NCBI GenBank assembly: GCA_944474755.1
Contig: OX104113.1
Coordinates: 52,157,644-52,221,643, forward strand
Source: Limnoperna fortunei
Taxonomy: Eukaryota > Mollusca > Bivalvia > Mytilida > Modiolidae
DNA length: 64,000 nucleotides
Direction: 5' to 3'
Shown: positions 10,060 to 23,429 of the stretch, piece after piece
Layout: each line of letters begins with the position of its first letter
How positions within the stretch are numbered: position 1 is the stretch's first letter
Notes under the pieces: model-generated
The model's database searches: none
The model's input: the letters and a program-made list of their open reading frames with translations, nothing else
Told to the model about the DNA's origin: nothing
Position numbers and translations under genes: made by a program

Positions 10060-13000
10060 AGTAGTGTATGTGTTATTTAAGTTATCTTTTCGAATAGAAA
10101 TATTAAGTCCGTTTTCTTTAATTTGGTTACGTTACATTTCGGTCCAAAGTAGCGTAATAATTTGGAATAAAATAAAGAAATATAACTCCGTCGGTATGTG
10201 CCTCATACTTATAAAATCTCATAATATCCTTGAATAATGAACAATGAACATACTTCAGCCTGGTTTTTTGATGATTTAGTGTGCTACTGAAGTTACCTCC
10301 CGTAGAATATGGTTATATATAGAACATATGGAAAAACACAAATCATTAACTAATGTCACTAATCTCTTGCCGGGAAAGAAGTAAGTAGTTTTTTTAAATA
10401 TAGAAATTAGAACTTGTCTACAATCAATTCATTGTAACATGTGTAAAACATAATAATTTTATAGAAAGATTTACTATAACTTTCATTTTAATTCTAAAGG
10501 TCACTTTCAACACAAGATTAGCGGGACATAAATGTATATTTTCAACAAACTGTTACATTAAAATGTTACCCATTCATTTGTTTCACTCATTTCTGAGTTC
10601 CTAAAATTAAAATTAATTGGATATTTTTGTTGGCAAAAACATAAACGGTAAATATTGAAGGAATTTAAACTTAATCTAATTTAAACAATTTTTTCTCTAA
10701 AGCATTTCCACGTGTACATGTTTGCTTAGAGTTTTTCATGCATTTTGGGAAAAAGACAGCAAATACCATGTTACTTTACATAACTTACTTTTCAATTGAA
10801 ATTAAAAATGCATACCCTTTTTAAAAATTGCAGGGTAGCTACACATTTAAAAACAAACTTTTCTCCAATGCATGAGATATGTCAATAAAATAGTGGATTT
10901 ATTGGGAGGGCGGGACATACTTTTTTCTCTGAGTCAACAGCTAAAATGTGTTATTGTTCAAAAAAGCATAAATTCATGTAATCTCTGCACGATAGAAACT
11001 ATTAACTCAAAAACAATGTTGGAAAAGTGCATGACCTGTAAAATAAACAGGGTTTTTATTCCCGTACGTAGTCATAACTAATTGCTATCCACCGGAAAGT
11101 TATGGCTAGGCTAAATAAACGTGATAAAAATTACCATAGCCGAGAGGAATGTGGGCAAACCGTTTTCAGCATCAGCCATAATTTATAACGTTGCACCAAT
11201 CACAAACCCCTGATTGGAGTTCCTAAACCGAGCAGTAACCAATGGCCTTTCTATATGTGCTCTTTCGTCAGGATTATCGTTGAACTCGCGTAAACCAATG
11301 TTGCGGGAAACGAACTGCATTTAGGAAGTTTCCTGGTTCGCTGGCGGTAGCACCATGTTGAGAAGCCGATTTCCACATTTATTTACGACGGCTCGCCTAC
11401 ATTACAGGAAATGCAAAATCGTTTCTTTCCGATCCCTTCGAGATGGTCATTTGATTGCCACACCGCAAACAATCACAAATTCTCCAATTGTTATCAGAGG
11501 CAAAACAAATAGACCAAGTAGTATTCAAATTTTAACTGTTTTAATATAGTTACTCCTTTATTCAGACTGGGTAGTGGGGGATTAACACAATATTTAGTGC
11601 TTTGGCTTTGACGCTGGGCAACTAAATGCGAGAATAACATATAATGACGAATGTCTGCAATGAAAACTCTTCCGTAAATGACCGATTTCTGGCACAGATG
11701 ACCCAGTACAGATAAGGCGCAGGCACAAACATCTGTGCTTGCTGCGTCATCCAATCAAAACGCCAGAAACAAGAACGTTGTTATGGAAGCATAGCAACAT
11801 TCTTATTTGACGTTCTTGTTTCCGGCGTTCTGATTGGATGTCAGAGACAATGGAGTCTAAAACAATGGAGGGTCTATTGGATTTAGCGATGTGAAAGTTG
11901 TTGGTTTACGAAAGAAATAGGTACATTCATGCGCTTTTGGGAAAGCCCGTGTAAACTTTCACTCGTGATAGAAATTTTTATGTTCGGCTGCGCTCCACTT
12001 GCGAAAAGACATACAATTTCTATCACTCTTTAATGATCAGCCGGTCTCTCCCAAAAACGTATGGAAGAACCTATTAGACTTTTGACAGGGTGTCAATATT
12101 AAAGCAGTGGGATTATGTTCGGTTATTGAACAAAACTGTAATCTTGTGGGCCATGACAGTGTTTGAATTTGTTGCCGATATAACAAATATATATTTGTAC
12201 TAACTTCAATAAACAAATAATACAGTTGAGAAACAACTGTCATACCATTACCAATTTTTTTTCATGATCGTAAATAACACGTAACACCAGAATTTTGCAT
12301 CTTGTGCAACTAGCCACACAAAAACCACTTTTGAACAACTCTTTAAATCATTTCTACAAATACAGATATTTAAATACCTATAAATATTACAGACTATATA
12401 AATAGTTTAAAAGTTTGAACTACACTTCGATTTGTAGAGCTCTTTAAATATTTTGATCACATCTTCAACTGAATAGAAGGTTTTGCAAATTTAATGACAG
12501 TGATCTATTTTCTTTATACAGTTCTTTAAATCATGTTATTTGACGTGCTTTTCCAATTTTTATCTTCATCTTCCTGATTTATTAGCAGCAGCAATAACAC
12601 AAGTACATGGTAACAAGTGCCTCAGTTTCATTTACAGGGCTACTGCAGAATTCGTTATTGCACAAATAATAATATCGATGACCAAATGAGTTTTAGATGT
12701 CAAATAGATAAAATGAACTCAAACAACATTTTGTTCAGACTTGGAATTTCGGTAGGTACACTAGTTATAGGATAGCTAAATTTAGCTGTCGTACTGTGAT
12801 ACGCGTCTGTAGGCTTCGTCTTCTGCAAAAAATTTAGCAAAGAACACGTTTTGGCTGTACTTTTAGATCTCTAGTTGTATAATTCTAGTTTAATTTTTTA
12901 TTTTAAATTTTATGTAGGATACAGTATTTTGATAATGGTAACTTGATTTTGATAGAACTTTGATTAGATTCTTTATTAAATAGGTTACAGTATTTTTGAC

Positions 13001-14160
13001 GGACGTTTATATCATCTTTTGGAGATATAATGGGTAATAGGGACAGGCTTTTTGTCAATTTAGATTCGAATAAATCGATACTGATGTGATATTTTTAAAT
13101 TGGATGTCTCAATTAGTTTTTTGTTCAGTGTCATTGGACAGTGCATGTTTCAAATGAGGGTAGTCGAAAGAGTGGCAGTTGTTTGTGTTTTTTGTGTTGC
13201 GTGAAATCCGATTTTGATGAAATATTAGTTAAATAAAACTATTATTATGAAATAAGCTTTCGTTGTCACATTGTACGATCTCCGAGATATAGTGGTAAAA
13301 ATTGTTCATCAAAAGAGTTCTATCTTTTGTCCAAATATTTTAGTCTGTCGTTTGCTTATATCTGCAATGAAGCGTCAACACTTTTGTTACATGAATAATA
13401 TATATTATATATTAAGATACACTTGTTTGGACTTGCATTGCTGGAACATTTCAACTTGTCGACATAACGTAATGTTATCAAATGCTTCGTAATGTTAGCC
13501 CCAATATTTATTTCGCATGTGTGAGTTGCTTTGAATGATTAGAATAAAGTAATTTCATTTATAAGTAGAAATATTAGCATTTATAGATAACAATTAATTA
13601 TTAAAATTTAAAACAAAACTCCTTATCGACATATTCGAATAGAACTTAAGATTCGTCAATCGTGCATCAATATACAATTTTGAACATCCACATTATGTTT
13701 TTCTTTTCAAAAATAAAACATTACTTGACGTATTAAACAAAAGTTTATCCTTCCCATTTATTTGACTCGATAATACTTATAACATAAACCAGTCTTTCAG
13801 AAATTTATGTAAAAGCAACTGTATAACTTTCTGTTTTTACAATTTTAAGATTTTAATTTAAACTTTGAATTTTATAGTTGTCTGAAACACAGATTCTTAG
13901 GTGGGGGGGGGGGGGCAAGAAAGCTACAATTTTGTTAAAAATACTGGGATTCCAGTAAATAAAATCTTGCCTAATTGTATAATATTAGAGACATTGAGTC
14001 ATATAACTCAAATTTCTACAGGCAATGAGGCATGTCAGACTGCTTTCAAACGATTGAATATACACTATTAGCTTATTGATTTACATTTCATTCATACCAT
14101 TGCAGAATTCAATTTTATACGACACATTATATGTTAAATATTAAAATGTTTTTCCTAACT
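10060..14160. other. No gene recognised; presumed intron 1
   Basis: About 4.1 kb of AT-rich DNA with no coding exon I could support. Notable items are an inverted repeat at 11748-11840 and a G run near 13901-13914. If the 6678 exon belongs to the receptor this is intronic; otherwise it may hide a promoter and an unrecognised signal exon. Confidence 0.4.
11748..11840. repeat. Inverted repeat, 31-nt arms
   Basis: Arms at about 11748-11778 and 11810-11840, starting CATCCAATCA and ending TGATTGGATG, nearly complementary over their length and separated by about 31 nt. Looks like a short fold-back element. Confidence 0.75.
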
Positions 14161-14168
14161 CGTTGTAG

Positions 14169-14415
14169 TTTGTCTTGTTATATATATCAGTGTGTGCTGA
14201 TGAGGACTGTACCTGTCTAAGTTTGAATGAATGTATTGGATATTATATTAGTCAATCATCTAAACTTACAATCGACTGTTCTCGACTTACCCAATTTGAA
14301 AGATATCACAGCAGTAATTTATGTAAGAAGCCAGAATTGCCTTACCACTGTGCCTGGGATTTAGACCTCGGTACTTATGAAGAAATGTGTGCACAAACCA
14401 TCAACATTTACCCAG
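14169..14415 (+). CDS. Receptor exon 2: cysteine-rich ectodomain module A
   Basis: Codes for about 75 residues with eight cysteines (C-x4-C-x-C near the start, then NEC, DC, LC, YHC and EMC), consistent with a disulfide-rich extracellular module. Two acceptors are possible. The first, at 14169, is phase 0 and matches the candidate exon at 6678. The second, at 14191 after a pyrimidine-richer stretch ending ATATCAG, is phase 1 and has a better branch-point distance. The donor at 14416 (CCAG then GTTTGA) leaves phase 1, which matches the exon at 24733. No standard domain name fits by eye. It resembles ectodomain segments of uncharacterised, lineage-expanded bivalve receptors, but that is from memory. 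Confidence 0.7.
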
Positions 14416-14599
14416 GTTTGAGTTATTTAGTCTTATTTTTTACACCTATTGGTCACAAGATATCAGTATTTTGGGGTTTTAAAATGTATGTTGCTGGATT
14501 TAATTACCGAGAGAGGAAAACACGGTGAATACAAAAAAAGAACAATCTTCTCTAACATGCAGAGATGCACAAAAAAAATCGAATTACTACATATTTAAA

Positions 14600-14725
14600 T
14601 GGGGCATCGGTGGCCGAGTTGTGAAGGTAGTTCGTATACTATTGATCACGTGGTCTGTCAACACTGCGATTACCTGTTTGATTCTCATTGCGGGCATGTT
14701 GTTCTCTACTCCAATTTTAAATGAC
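14600..14725 (+). mobile_element. SINE head fragment (tRNA-related region)
   Basis: Aligns with the tRNA-derived head of the SINE at 30500-30775: GGCATCGGTGGCCGAGT, then TACTATTGATC-CGTGG-CTGTCAACACTG, a degraded B-box and CTCTACTCCAA. Lies just downstream of receptor exon 2. A 72-codon open frame overlapping it has a membrane-helix look, but it is only translated SINE. Confidence 0.65.
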
Positions 14726-14814
14726 GCCCATAGCGAGTTCTAGTTCGTATTGAACGTTAAAATACACAACAATATGTCTAATGGGTTCAACAATGTTCAT
14801 GTGTATAGCCACTG

Positions 14815-16980
14815 TATATATATATTTATTCTCCAACACCAATGAATACAATGGTTACAGAGCGAGAGGTTGAATGTCATACAAATACAATAAACAAATA
14901 CAATATACAATAAACATAATAGGCATAACATCATCTACTTTTTAAAACAAAATATATATATTATATATCTCGCAAATAAGGCACCATACCGATTATTGTT
15001 ACAATTGATATAGATAAAAAGAAAAAAAAACAGAATAGACAAAATTCCATACCTTTATCGGTATCAGATTTGTCAAGGAGAGTTTAACTTTTGTTAATAA
15101 TATCTACAAATCTGCTACGTTTTTCGTAATATGGTCGGGTTTTTACTGTAAAATAAATGACGAAATTTAATTGTGTTCGGTCTATAGTGATACATTCTAG
15201 AAATAAATTTAATTCTTTCTTCTGATAATACCGGACACTGTAAGATATAATGATCTTCATCACAGATTTCGTTTTTATTACACAACGGACATATCTATTT
15301 TCTCCTTTCTATATTTGACCAACGACCGAGTTCTGTTGGCAGTTTATGATAACCTAATCTACATCTACAGAGAAGGTTTCTATTTTTGTTGTCTAGGAAG
15401 TCTAAGTATTCTGTAAATTTGAGATTATCTTTAAAAAGTCTGTAATTAATAGTTTTAGATGACGAATTTAAGGTTGAATTCCAGGACTGCTTGAACTGAT
15501 CTCTAAGGCGTAATTTTAAGCTTTCTTGCAATCATTTTTCGCTGAAAAAACGATTGATACAACCATTTATATGAGTAACCAAAGTCTTTTAAAATATTTT
15601 TACAAATTAAATCCAAGGAAACACGTTTACTTCTATCGATTTACACAGTAAGAGCTTATATATCATGCTGGACAATTTTGATTGTTTACCACATATAAAT
15701 TTACACCAATAAGAAATTAACTCGGAGTTTAATTTGTATATGAAGTGGGTATCTAGCTAACCCTTCATATATCATTACACTAGGAGTGCTTTGCTTGATT
15801 TCTAAGATTTCACAGTTTTAGAACCCCCAAACTTCTGCTTCATAAGTCAACATAGGTTTAACTATCTTATCGAAATTATGCAGACGGCCTTTATTTAGTA
15901 TTTCATACATTGCTTTAGATCTAGAGGCTTTCTCTACGAGGTATTTTTTATTTTTATTAAAAGAGCCCGTTTTGTGGAAAAGAACCCGGAGATGTTTAAA
16001 TTCACTAACAATATCTAATTCTCTTTCCTGTAACGCGAATTTAAAATGTCGTGAGATTGCACCTTTACTGAAAATCATAACTTAAGTCTTATCTATGTTT
16101 ACTTTTAACTTCAGCTTTTCTTTTTATTCTTGAAAGAAATCTAAAACCAATTGTAAATCGTCGGCAGACTATGCCAAAAGTACAGTGTCGTCTGCATATA
16201 AGATAGTAAATAATTTTATGTATACATCTAGTTCACTCTTGAAATCGTTTTGAACGGTTGTCAACCCATTGAGGTTTTTTCCCGAGAGAAACGCCTAGCT
16301 CTAAGTCGTTTAAGTAGATGGCAAATAAAAAGCTGATAAATTTTAGCCCTGCATAACTCCATTATGGCAGAGGAAATAATCAGAGAAACAACCATTGTAA
16401 CAATTTCAAGATTTCACATTATTAAACAGATTTACAATAGTATTGTACATTTTATCTTTTATATTATTCACTAGCAACTTATACCACAACCCTTTTCTCC
16501 AAGCCATATCGAAAGCTTTTTCGAAGTCGATAAAAGTACAAAAAAGTTTCGTTTTTCCTTAATTTAAGCTACTCGAAAAGGCCGTAAATTAAAAAGATAT
16601 TATCGGTAGTGGAATATTTCTTTCGAAAACTATTTTGGTTTTCTTGACGTACAAAATAACTGTCAGAAAAAGTAGTCAATCTATTGTTCAATAATGATGT
16701 AAACAACTTGCCAAAACAACTAAGTACACTGATCGGTTTGTAATTTTTAGGATTAGACTGCAAACCTTTATTTTATAAAAAGTAACAATAATCGTACTGT
16801 TATCAAAAATGATATTTAATCATTTAATCCTTTGAAGAAGTCAAACAGAGAACCAATAGAAGTGTTTCTTCGTCTGATTTTAACAGTTTCAAGTACTCTT
16901 TATTGTTATTTGTCCTTAATATTTTTAATTATTCTTCATGGTTCTACGGTGTTTGTTTATCGCGGAATTGTGGTGTAGAA
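14815..16980 (-). pseudogene. LINE (outer element): reverse transcriptase, C-terminal region and 3' UTR
   Basis: The 3' part of a minus-strand LINE. From 5' to 3' on its strand: end of the linker (GSLFDFFKGLND, about 16860-16820), RT start NPKNYKPISVLSCFGKLF (16763-16700), QNSFRKKYSTTDNIFLIYGL (to 16569), DFEKAFDMAWRKGLWYKLL (about 16530-16470), the catalytic LYADDTVLLA box near 16190, the thumb (15818-16078), and a C-terminal cysteine region with a D-E-D-H-Y-I-like segment ending FVDIINKS near 15085. The 3' end near 14815 runs into a TA-rich tail. Many stops. Its upstream half resumes at 19902 beyond a nested insertion. Confidence 0.8.
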
Positions 16981-16984
16981 TTTA

Positions 16985-19901
16985 AAAACAGGTGTTTACA
17001 TGCCATCTGATGAGTCAATGAAAATTACAAATGTGTATTAACTTCTCTTGATGCTGCTGTAATTTATAATTGTAATTATGGTAGAGTAATAATAGCTCGT
17101 GATCTAAATGCATCTTGTACACTCTAATAGTCAGAAAGCTAGAGAATTAATGAAATTTGTTGCTAAATATGAACTATTATTTGCTGGTGGTGTAGTTCGT
17201 TATAAAGGTCCAAATTATACTTTTGGTACAAAGAAAACAATGATCGATTATGTTTGTTTAGTCCATTTTTACATATGCAAGTGAATTCTTATGAAATTCT
17301 TGAATAGGGTACATTCTCTAGTACTTCCGACCACCTTCCGATGATCGCAGATTATAAAATTGACTTTAATCCGCGTTTGGTGTTGCAATCATATGATAAA
17401 CTTCCGGCTTGGCATAAATAGCTATGAACAAATTAAAGCGTATCAAGATTATCTAGAGACTCCACTATCGAGATTGATTTCAACGGTCGAAGCGAACAAA
17501 GAACACTTAGATGATATTAATGATAAATTTGTGCTAATATTACATGAAGCGTCGGCTAAAACTATTCCTCGGTGTGGATTTAATAGCTACAATAAACCTT
17601 ATTGGTCTGACGAACTTAAAATTGCGCACAAAAGAGAAAGAGAAATGCGAATTTATTGGATAAGCAAGGCCGTCCCAGAGGCATAAACTTTGAGTCATAT
17701 AAACAATTTAAACAAGCGAAACTCGATTTCAGAAATTTACAATAAATCGTATTTGAGAATTACCAACAAAACTGTTACGCTGAGATTAACAAAGCCGCAA
17801 AATGTGATTTGCCATTGTTTTGGAAAATGGTTAAAAACTTAAAACCGAAAACGTCAAAAAGTTATCCAGAGATAATTCAAAACGGAGTAGTTTGTGATAA
17901 TCCTACGTCGATGTCAAACGGTTTTAAAGATTATTTTGCTTATTTAAACAATATTGACAATGATGCTTTTGACAATGATACTAAACAGTTTGTTGAAAGT
18001 GTTTACGACAATATCTTACCTCATGTAACTCTGTAAATGAAGATATTCCTGGAGATGTCATTGAATTTTCGGAAGTACTCAATATTGTCAAATCCCTAAA
18101 TAGAAAGAAGGCAGGAGGCCAAGATAAAGTACAGAATGAACACAATTGATGGCAGTGATGTTATGATTAAAACTTTAGTGTCCTTGTTCAATTTGTAAAG
18201 GATCTGTTCCATTGGATCAAGGACAGACTAACATCGTGTATATGCGACTCGTTTTCAAATCCTCAACAAAACGAATTTCTGAAAAATCTCAGTTGCCTAA
18301 CTGCGTCTTTTAGTCTACATGAAACCATTTTTCACAACCTCGAGCTTAATAATAAAATTTTGTAGCTTTTTTAGACAGCCGTTAGGCTTTTGATACTGTA
18401 TGGAGTAAGGGGTTGATGTTAAAATTGTATAACTTAAGAGTAAAAGGACGCTTATGGTCTATTGTCCATGATTTGCACCTTAATACAAAGAGTTCTGTTA
18501 TTGTAAATCAGTGTCAATCGCCATCAGTGTCAATCGCCACTGTTTTCTGTGTTAGAGGGTGTGAGACAAGGTAGTGTATTGTCTAGTTTTTTATATGTAG
18601 TCTCTATTAATGATTTGATATGTAGCGTTTAGTCTAACAGTAAGAACATAGGTATTTTTAACATTGTTAGTTTGTCATCCTCCTTAGCTAATGACATAGC
18701 ATGTATAGCACCTTCCCCAAGTGCTCTTCAAACTCGATATTTGTTTTCAATACTCTAAAACATGGAGATTTGAGTTTGACGTGAACAAATCACAGATAGT
18801 ACAGATCTCTAAAAATCCAAGGGAGCGTAATGTCCAATTTGAATGATATATTAGTAACGGGAAAGTTTCAGTAGTTGACGAGTAAACACATCTTGGTATA
18901 ACACTTAACTCTCGTTTTAAGTCTAAAAGCAGGACTTCGATGCGTGTAGGAAGGGAAAGTGTGTACTTTCTTTGCATTAAAAGGAGTTACTTCAAAGTCA
19001 ACATATCCGTCTGTATTAGTCAAGCTATATAAAACTATTATCCTACCGAGCGTTCTTTACGGTTGTGAAATGTGGACAGGTATGCAGAATCAAGATGCTA
19101 TGGCTTTAATACTTTTCAGCACTTCAGAATATCTAGAAGAATATATCAGTACAAGACTGTTCCTCCCTAAGAACAAGGGAAAGACAATTGTAAATAATGC
19201 TGTTCACGTTAAACAAACATAAAACTGGTTAACTCGTATTGGATCAGATAATGACTTTTTAACGTTTTAAATACATTCACGATACAGTAACAATTGCAAC
19301 CGTTTGGAAACACTTAATAACGCCCGGAGAAATAAGAAATTCTTACTTCATCACAAAACTGTTAACGAGTATTCCAAATGATACAGCAAGTTTATGCAAC
19401 TTTTCAATCGTATTTTTTACGATGTTAATGTGCATGCGTGTTGTTCTTGTCCGTGTACAAATGAACTTGGAGATGTATTTTGGACGATGCTAATAGAGAA
19501 CTGTGATCTTCAATTGTATTGTGAGCTGTCAACAATCGTGGACGAAACTCTGTTCCAAATATTACTGGGTCGACAACCATTACACGAGTTCATTGGCGCT
19601 GATGACTATATCCAGTTCCTGAAGTTGTGTCATTCTCACATAATAAGCCGTGTGACTGAGTATAGCCGATCACAAGATGCCTTACATGATCTGTCCCAGA
19701 ATAAATGTATGATATACCGTGATCTTGAATTAAGCAGATTCAACCTCTCTATATGCTGATTCAGGATTTTTGTATTATTCTTCTTTTTTTCAGATGTGTA
19801 GTATGTTCTATTATTAATATTATGTGATGTTATATGTGTAATTGTATTCTTATATATCTCATCTAATAAGGAAATACTGATATGAATGAATGAATGAATG
19901 A
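16985..19901 (+). mobile_element. Nested plus-strand LINE, 5' truncated, with (ATGA)n tail
   Basis: Reads in order: C-terminal part of an AP-type endonuclease (ARDLNASC near 17100, TSDHLPM at about 17328), linker (17360-17686 with PYWSDELK; 17809-18036 with LFWKMVKNLKPK), RT palm with an AFDTVWSKGLMLKL segment near 18385, thumb and C-terminal stretch (18959-19222, LVKLYKTIILPSVLYGCEMW), and a final segment with CCSCPCTNELGDVFW (19394-19759). The 3' end is marked by (ATGA)5 at 19882-19901, typical of CR1/jockey-like LINE tails. The expected FADD-type box region near 18690 is degraded. Multiple stops and frameshifts; dead copy. It separates two halves of a minus-strand LINE. Confidence 0.8.
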
Positions 19902-21050
19902 TATTTCTTACAATCGTTGTCAAACCAAGGTTTATCATACGCTTTTTAACGGGGTTTTTTCTAACAGTGTTTATGATCTTTGACCCGAAAGTATCCTTTG
20001 CTGACTCGAAAAATAGTTGCTCACATTTACTTGCCAAATTATTAACATTTTCTTTTGTAACTTTGCTTCCCCTTAGAGTAATTAGCTCGTTGTGCAGATC
20101 TTTTATAATATCGTTATCAAAGTTTCTCCTAAAATTTTTAGAGTCCCATATATTTATTTTTTCAAAATTATATACCCTATTTTCGATGTTCTGATTAGTT
20201 GCCTTAAATTTAAATACAACACTCAAAGGTGAGTGTACATAAGAAACAAATCTACTAAATTCCAACACAGTAAAATTGTAAATAAATCTAGCTATGTTGT
20301 TGTACATATGAAATAGTACACAACACTTGTGTTTTTACATGTTAATTGACTAATATGTCATCACCTATGCGACCATTCATAATGTACAAATTATGCTGTT
20401 TACACATATCAATAAGTAAATTTCCTAAATTATTTTTGTGTTTGTCTAGATTATTTCCTAGCCAATAGTATCTTGGCTTCTTATAAACAAGGTAAAGATT
20501 CTTAATATACAAAATCAAAATTATTTGTGGTTTTATTATCACCTGAAGTAAAAAATTCTTGTAAATTTCTGTTCTGCTATTGAAATCGCCTTTCAGGGCT
20601 ATGCATTTAAAAGAGCATGAACCATTTCTTATGTCATTGCTAATTTCGTCGAACGCATCTTTTGAGGAGTATTTAGCAAATTATGGGGGAATATAAATTA
20701 CTCCTAATATAACGTCTTCATCCAAAGTACAAACTCAGAGTTATTGTTTAAAATTGTTATATAATTTTTTCAAACTTTCTCTAAAACCAACAGCTATACA
20801 TCCTGATTTTCTAGTTTTAGACACATTTCTACTTTTTGTTTCAAAAAACGTAATCAACAATATCAATTTTGTCGATGTCATCTGTTTTTGTTTCTTGTAA
20901 GCATACAATATCGTACTTATTGATTGAATCTATAAATTCTTGGTAGTTTTTTCTTAAATTTATACCACAACAATTCAAACTAATTATGTTTACATTATTT
21001 ACAATATCAGATTATAAGCATACATCACTAGATATATTACTAGTGTTACT
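19902..21050 (-). pseudogene. LINE (outer element): endonuclease and linker
   Basis: Continues the minus-strand LINE on the far side of the nested insertion. The endonuclease includes LIDMCKQHNLYIMNGRIGDD (20430-20360), equivalent to the conserved L-D-x-C-x-x-x-x-L-x-I-x-N-G-R region. The linker (20240-19900) includes SPLSVVFKF, RRNFDNDIIKDL and ENVNNLASKCEQLFFESAKD, and reaches a W-F-D-N-D-C-K-K segment right at the insertion point. The 223-codon open frame 20307-19636 is therefore a chimera of LINE linker and antisense of the inserted element. Confidence 0.75.
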
Positions 21051-21099
21051 ACTGTTCAAATCACATGCAAACAACACATCAGATTGTGTATTTCTCTGA

Positions 21100-22037
21100 C
21101 ACATCTAATCACCTAAGGTGGGTGTAGACGGGGGTCTTCTTTCGGTGGCTTGCTCTTCGTTGTTCTTTGGTGATTTCGCGCTACATCACTATATTGTTTT
21201 TGTATAGCTATTTCTTTATGTGTTTTTTGATAAGTTCCCGAGGGACAATATAGACAAATGTCGATATATAGTTTATCCCTTACCATCTTTGTCCTTTGCC
21301 CTCTTTGTCTACTTTCTCTAGCAGCTGGTTACAGTTCGCGCCGCTTCCTCTAGATCGCTTCTGGAAACTGCTGCCGTATAAACCACGAAGTACCCTTAAG
21401 TTTGTACGCATTCTCAAGAATATTGTGAAAGTTGTTTGAAGTATATGAATCTGGCAATTATTGGGCGTGGGTCATTTGTTAATTGTCTATTCTTTGGTCC
21501 AAAGCAGTGCACATTTCCAATTTCTATATATTCCTCTATTCCCAATTCAGAAAATATAAAGTTGCGAAGTTTCTGTGTCTTCTTATGGAGTTTCGCCAGT
21601 CCATTGAAGATCGGGTTATACTTCATGGACCGACATTGTAAGTCAGTAATCATCTTCATTGATTCGATTTCTTTGCTTTCCTCGGTAATGTGAGTTTCGT
21701 TTCTCGATGTTAAATCTATTGCAAGTTTCATCTTCTCGACTTCTTGTTTGTTAGTGTCCCGCGATGATTTCACGTTATCAAATAAGTCACTCATCGGTTG
21801 TGCACTTGATTCGAGTTCCGCGTTTTTATCCTTAAGCTTCTTTACTGTTGTTTCTAAACAGCTCACATTACTATTAATATTTGCAATACACACACCCATG
21901 TCATCAATCTTATTTATTTGAGTTTCTATCTGTTTCAGACGGTTTTCAACTCTGATCATGAAGGATAGTAACTGTATTGTCATTTCATCTGCACCCCCAT
22001 GTAAGACTTCTCGGCTTTCCCTCGTTAAGTTTTTCAC
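21100..22037 (-). pseudogene. LINE (outer element): ORF1 protein
   Basis: The open frame 22037-21414 (207 codons) starts with a heptad-rich coiled coil (RVENRLKQIETQINKIDDMG and on to about residue 120). It continues into an RRM-like nucleic-acid-binding region with FNGLAKLH, LRNFIFSELGIEEYI, VHCFGPKNR and DPRPIIARF. In a shifted frame it continues with NAYKLKGTSWFIRQQFP and RESRQRGQRTKMVRDKLYID down to about 21230. The arrangement matches LINE ORF1 proteins (coiled coil plus RRM). Frame loss near 21410 and further stops downstream make it a pseudogene. Confidence 0.75.
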
Positions 22038-22039
22038 TC

Positions 22040-22880
22040 ACTACTTCTTAATATAGATTAACATGCGATCATAGGTCACAGGTGTGATCTAATGAATATT
22101 TGAATATTTGAATGTACACAAATATTAATATCGTCAAGTCTCTCAAAAACTCCGGTACAGAGACAAATGAAGCAACAATCGGCAAATCAAAATTGCATTT
22201 GTTTTTTTTTTAATTCGTTGAATATACGTGATTTCGAATGAATTATTTTTGTGGAAAGAACAAAAAACACTGAACTTCCATGATGACATTTGGAACCCCT
22301 CCTTAATGCATTAAATAAAATCAAATTATGTAATTTACATTTTGGTTATGCCCATAGTTTTCTTTACTCATCTCACTCCATAGCTTTAAAACTGATTTAT
22401 AGTTTTGTTTAATAGTTCTAGACCGGTTTATGGCAGACGCTAAACATCAATTAATAAAACAATCACTGACATTTATAACCCAATTATAATTGGTCAATTG
22501 TATTACACATCAGTTGATTGCCCGTCTGATTCTTTAATTGTTGTTGTGTATGATTTTTGTTCCCACGGTTACGACTCCAGACTACTATATCACAAATCTA
22601 ATTAAAATGAAATCGTTCATCTGCTACCATATTTTTCTATTGTCTCCGAATGGAAGATCTCACGTAACGTCGTTCAAGTCATTTTCTTGTAATCTTAGAT
22701 CATATGATTTTAAGGACCAACCAAGTGGTAACAATCTTGATTTTGGACGGTCGTGTAACGAGGGGAAATTTGTTAAATAAAATACAAGATTTCTTCATCT
22801 CAGGAGGAGATGTGATATTCACTCAATTCAATACTCCGTAACGCTATACTAAATATCTCAAATAACAACACTGTAATGTC
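22040..22880. other. No gene recognised
   Basis: AT-rich sequence between the LINE 5' end and the next repeat; the 80-codon open frame at 22538-22780 has no recognisable feature. Confidence 0.4.
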
Positions 22881-22884
22881 CAGC

Positions 22885-23075
22885 TACGATGTCACATTAG
22901 CTACAATAAAGTAGCTCCTTTGACGATTTTTGTATCTCGGCTACTAAGAGGTACCAGTATACAGTCAGAGTTTATACATCATGTACGCATTGAAACTCTT
23001 TTCACGGTTTAATAAAATTATTTTTTCCGCCACTAAGTCAATATCTCTACAATGCATTATTAAATAATTTTAACG
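22885..23075. repeat. Dispersed repeat, second copy of 1975-2215
   Basis: Shares CACATTAGCTACAATAAAGT followed by AGCTCCTTT at its start and AATAATTTTAAC-CTTTTT at its end with the copy near 1980. Class unknown. Confidence 0.5.
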
Positions 23076-23429
23076 CTTTTTATCAGGCGATTAGCCCGAA
23101 ACCACAATATATTAGATCTATTTGTTTATTATAAAATTAAGTCAATTTAAAAGAATTCCACTTTTGCACTTGGGACGGCATTTGATGGTCTAATAGTATT
23201 TCCAAACAAAAATGAGAAAAGATTAACGCACCTATCTATTTGTAAAGCTATCACTGATGAAGTAAGAGGGACTCTGAAAACAGACAATTTGCACTTTTTC
23301 CACAAATCAAAATCACTCATAATCCATTATATTTCAGTAAATGTTTAATTTTAAACCATTTATCACGGATCCTTCTTTTCAATAAGCCACAAAAAGAAGC
23401 ACCAAAACAAGAAAAACGCAAAGAAAACT

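Noticed and set aside
14197..14225. CTGATGAG as a second hammerhead core
   Set aside because: No GAAA box or complementary stems nearby; it is coding sequence of receptor exon 2.
14525..14743. Membrane-helix-like 72-codon ORF next to receptor exon 2
   Set aside because: Sequence matches the tRNA-like head of the SINE found at 30500-30775; the hydrophobicity is incidental.
19636..20307. 223-codon minus-strand ORF as a host gene
   Set aside because: First half is LINE linker (SPLSVVFKF, NNLASKCEQLF); the second half is antisense of the inserted plus-strand LINE and its ATGA tail.
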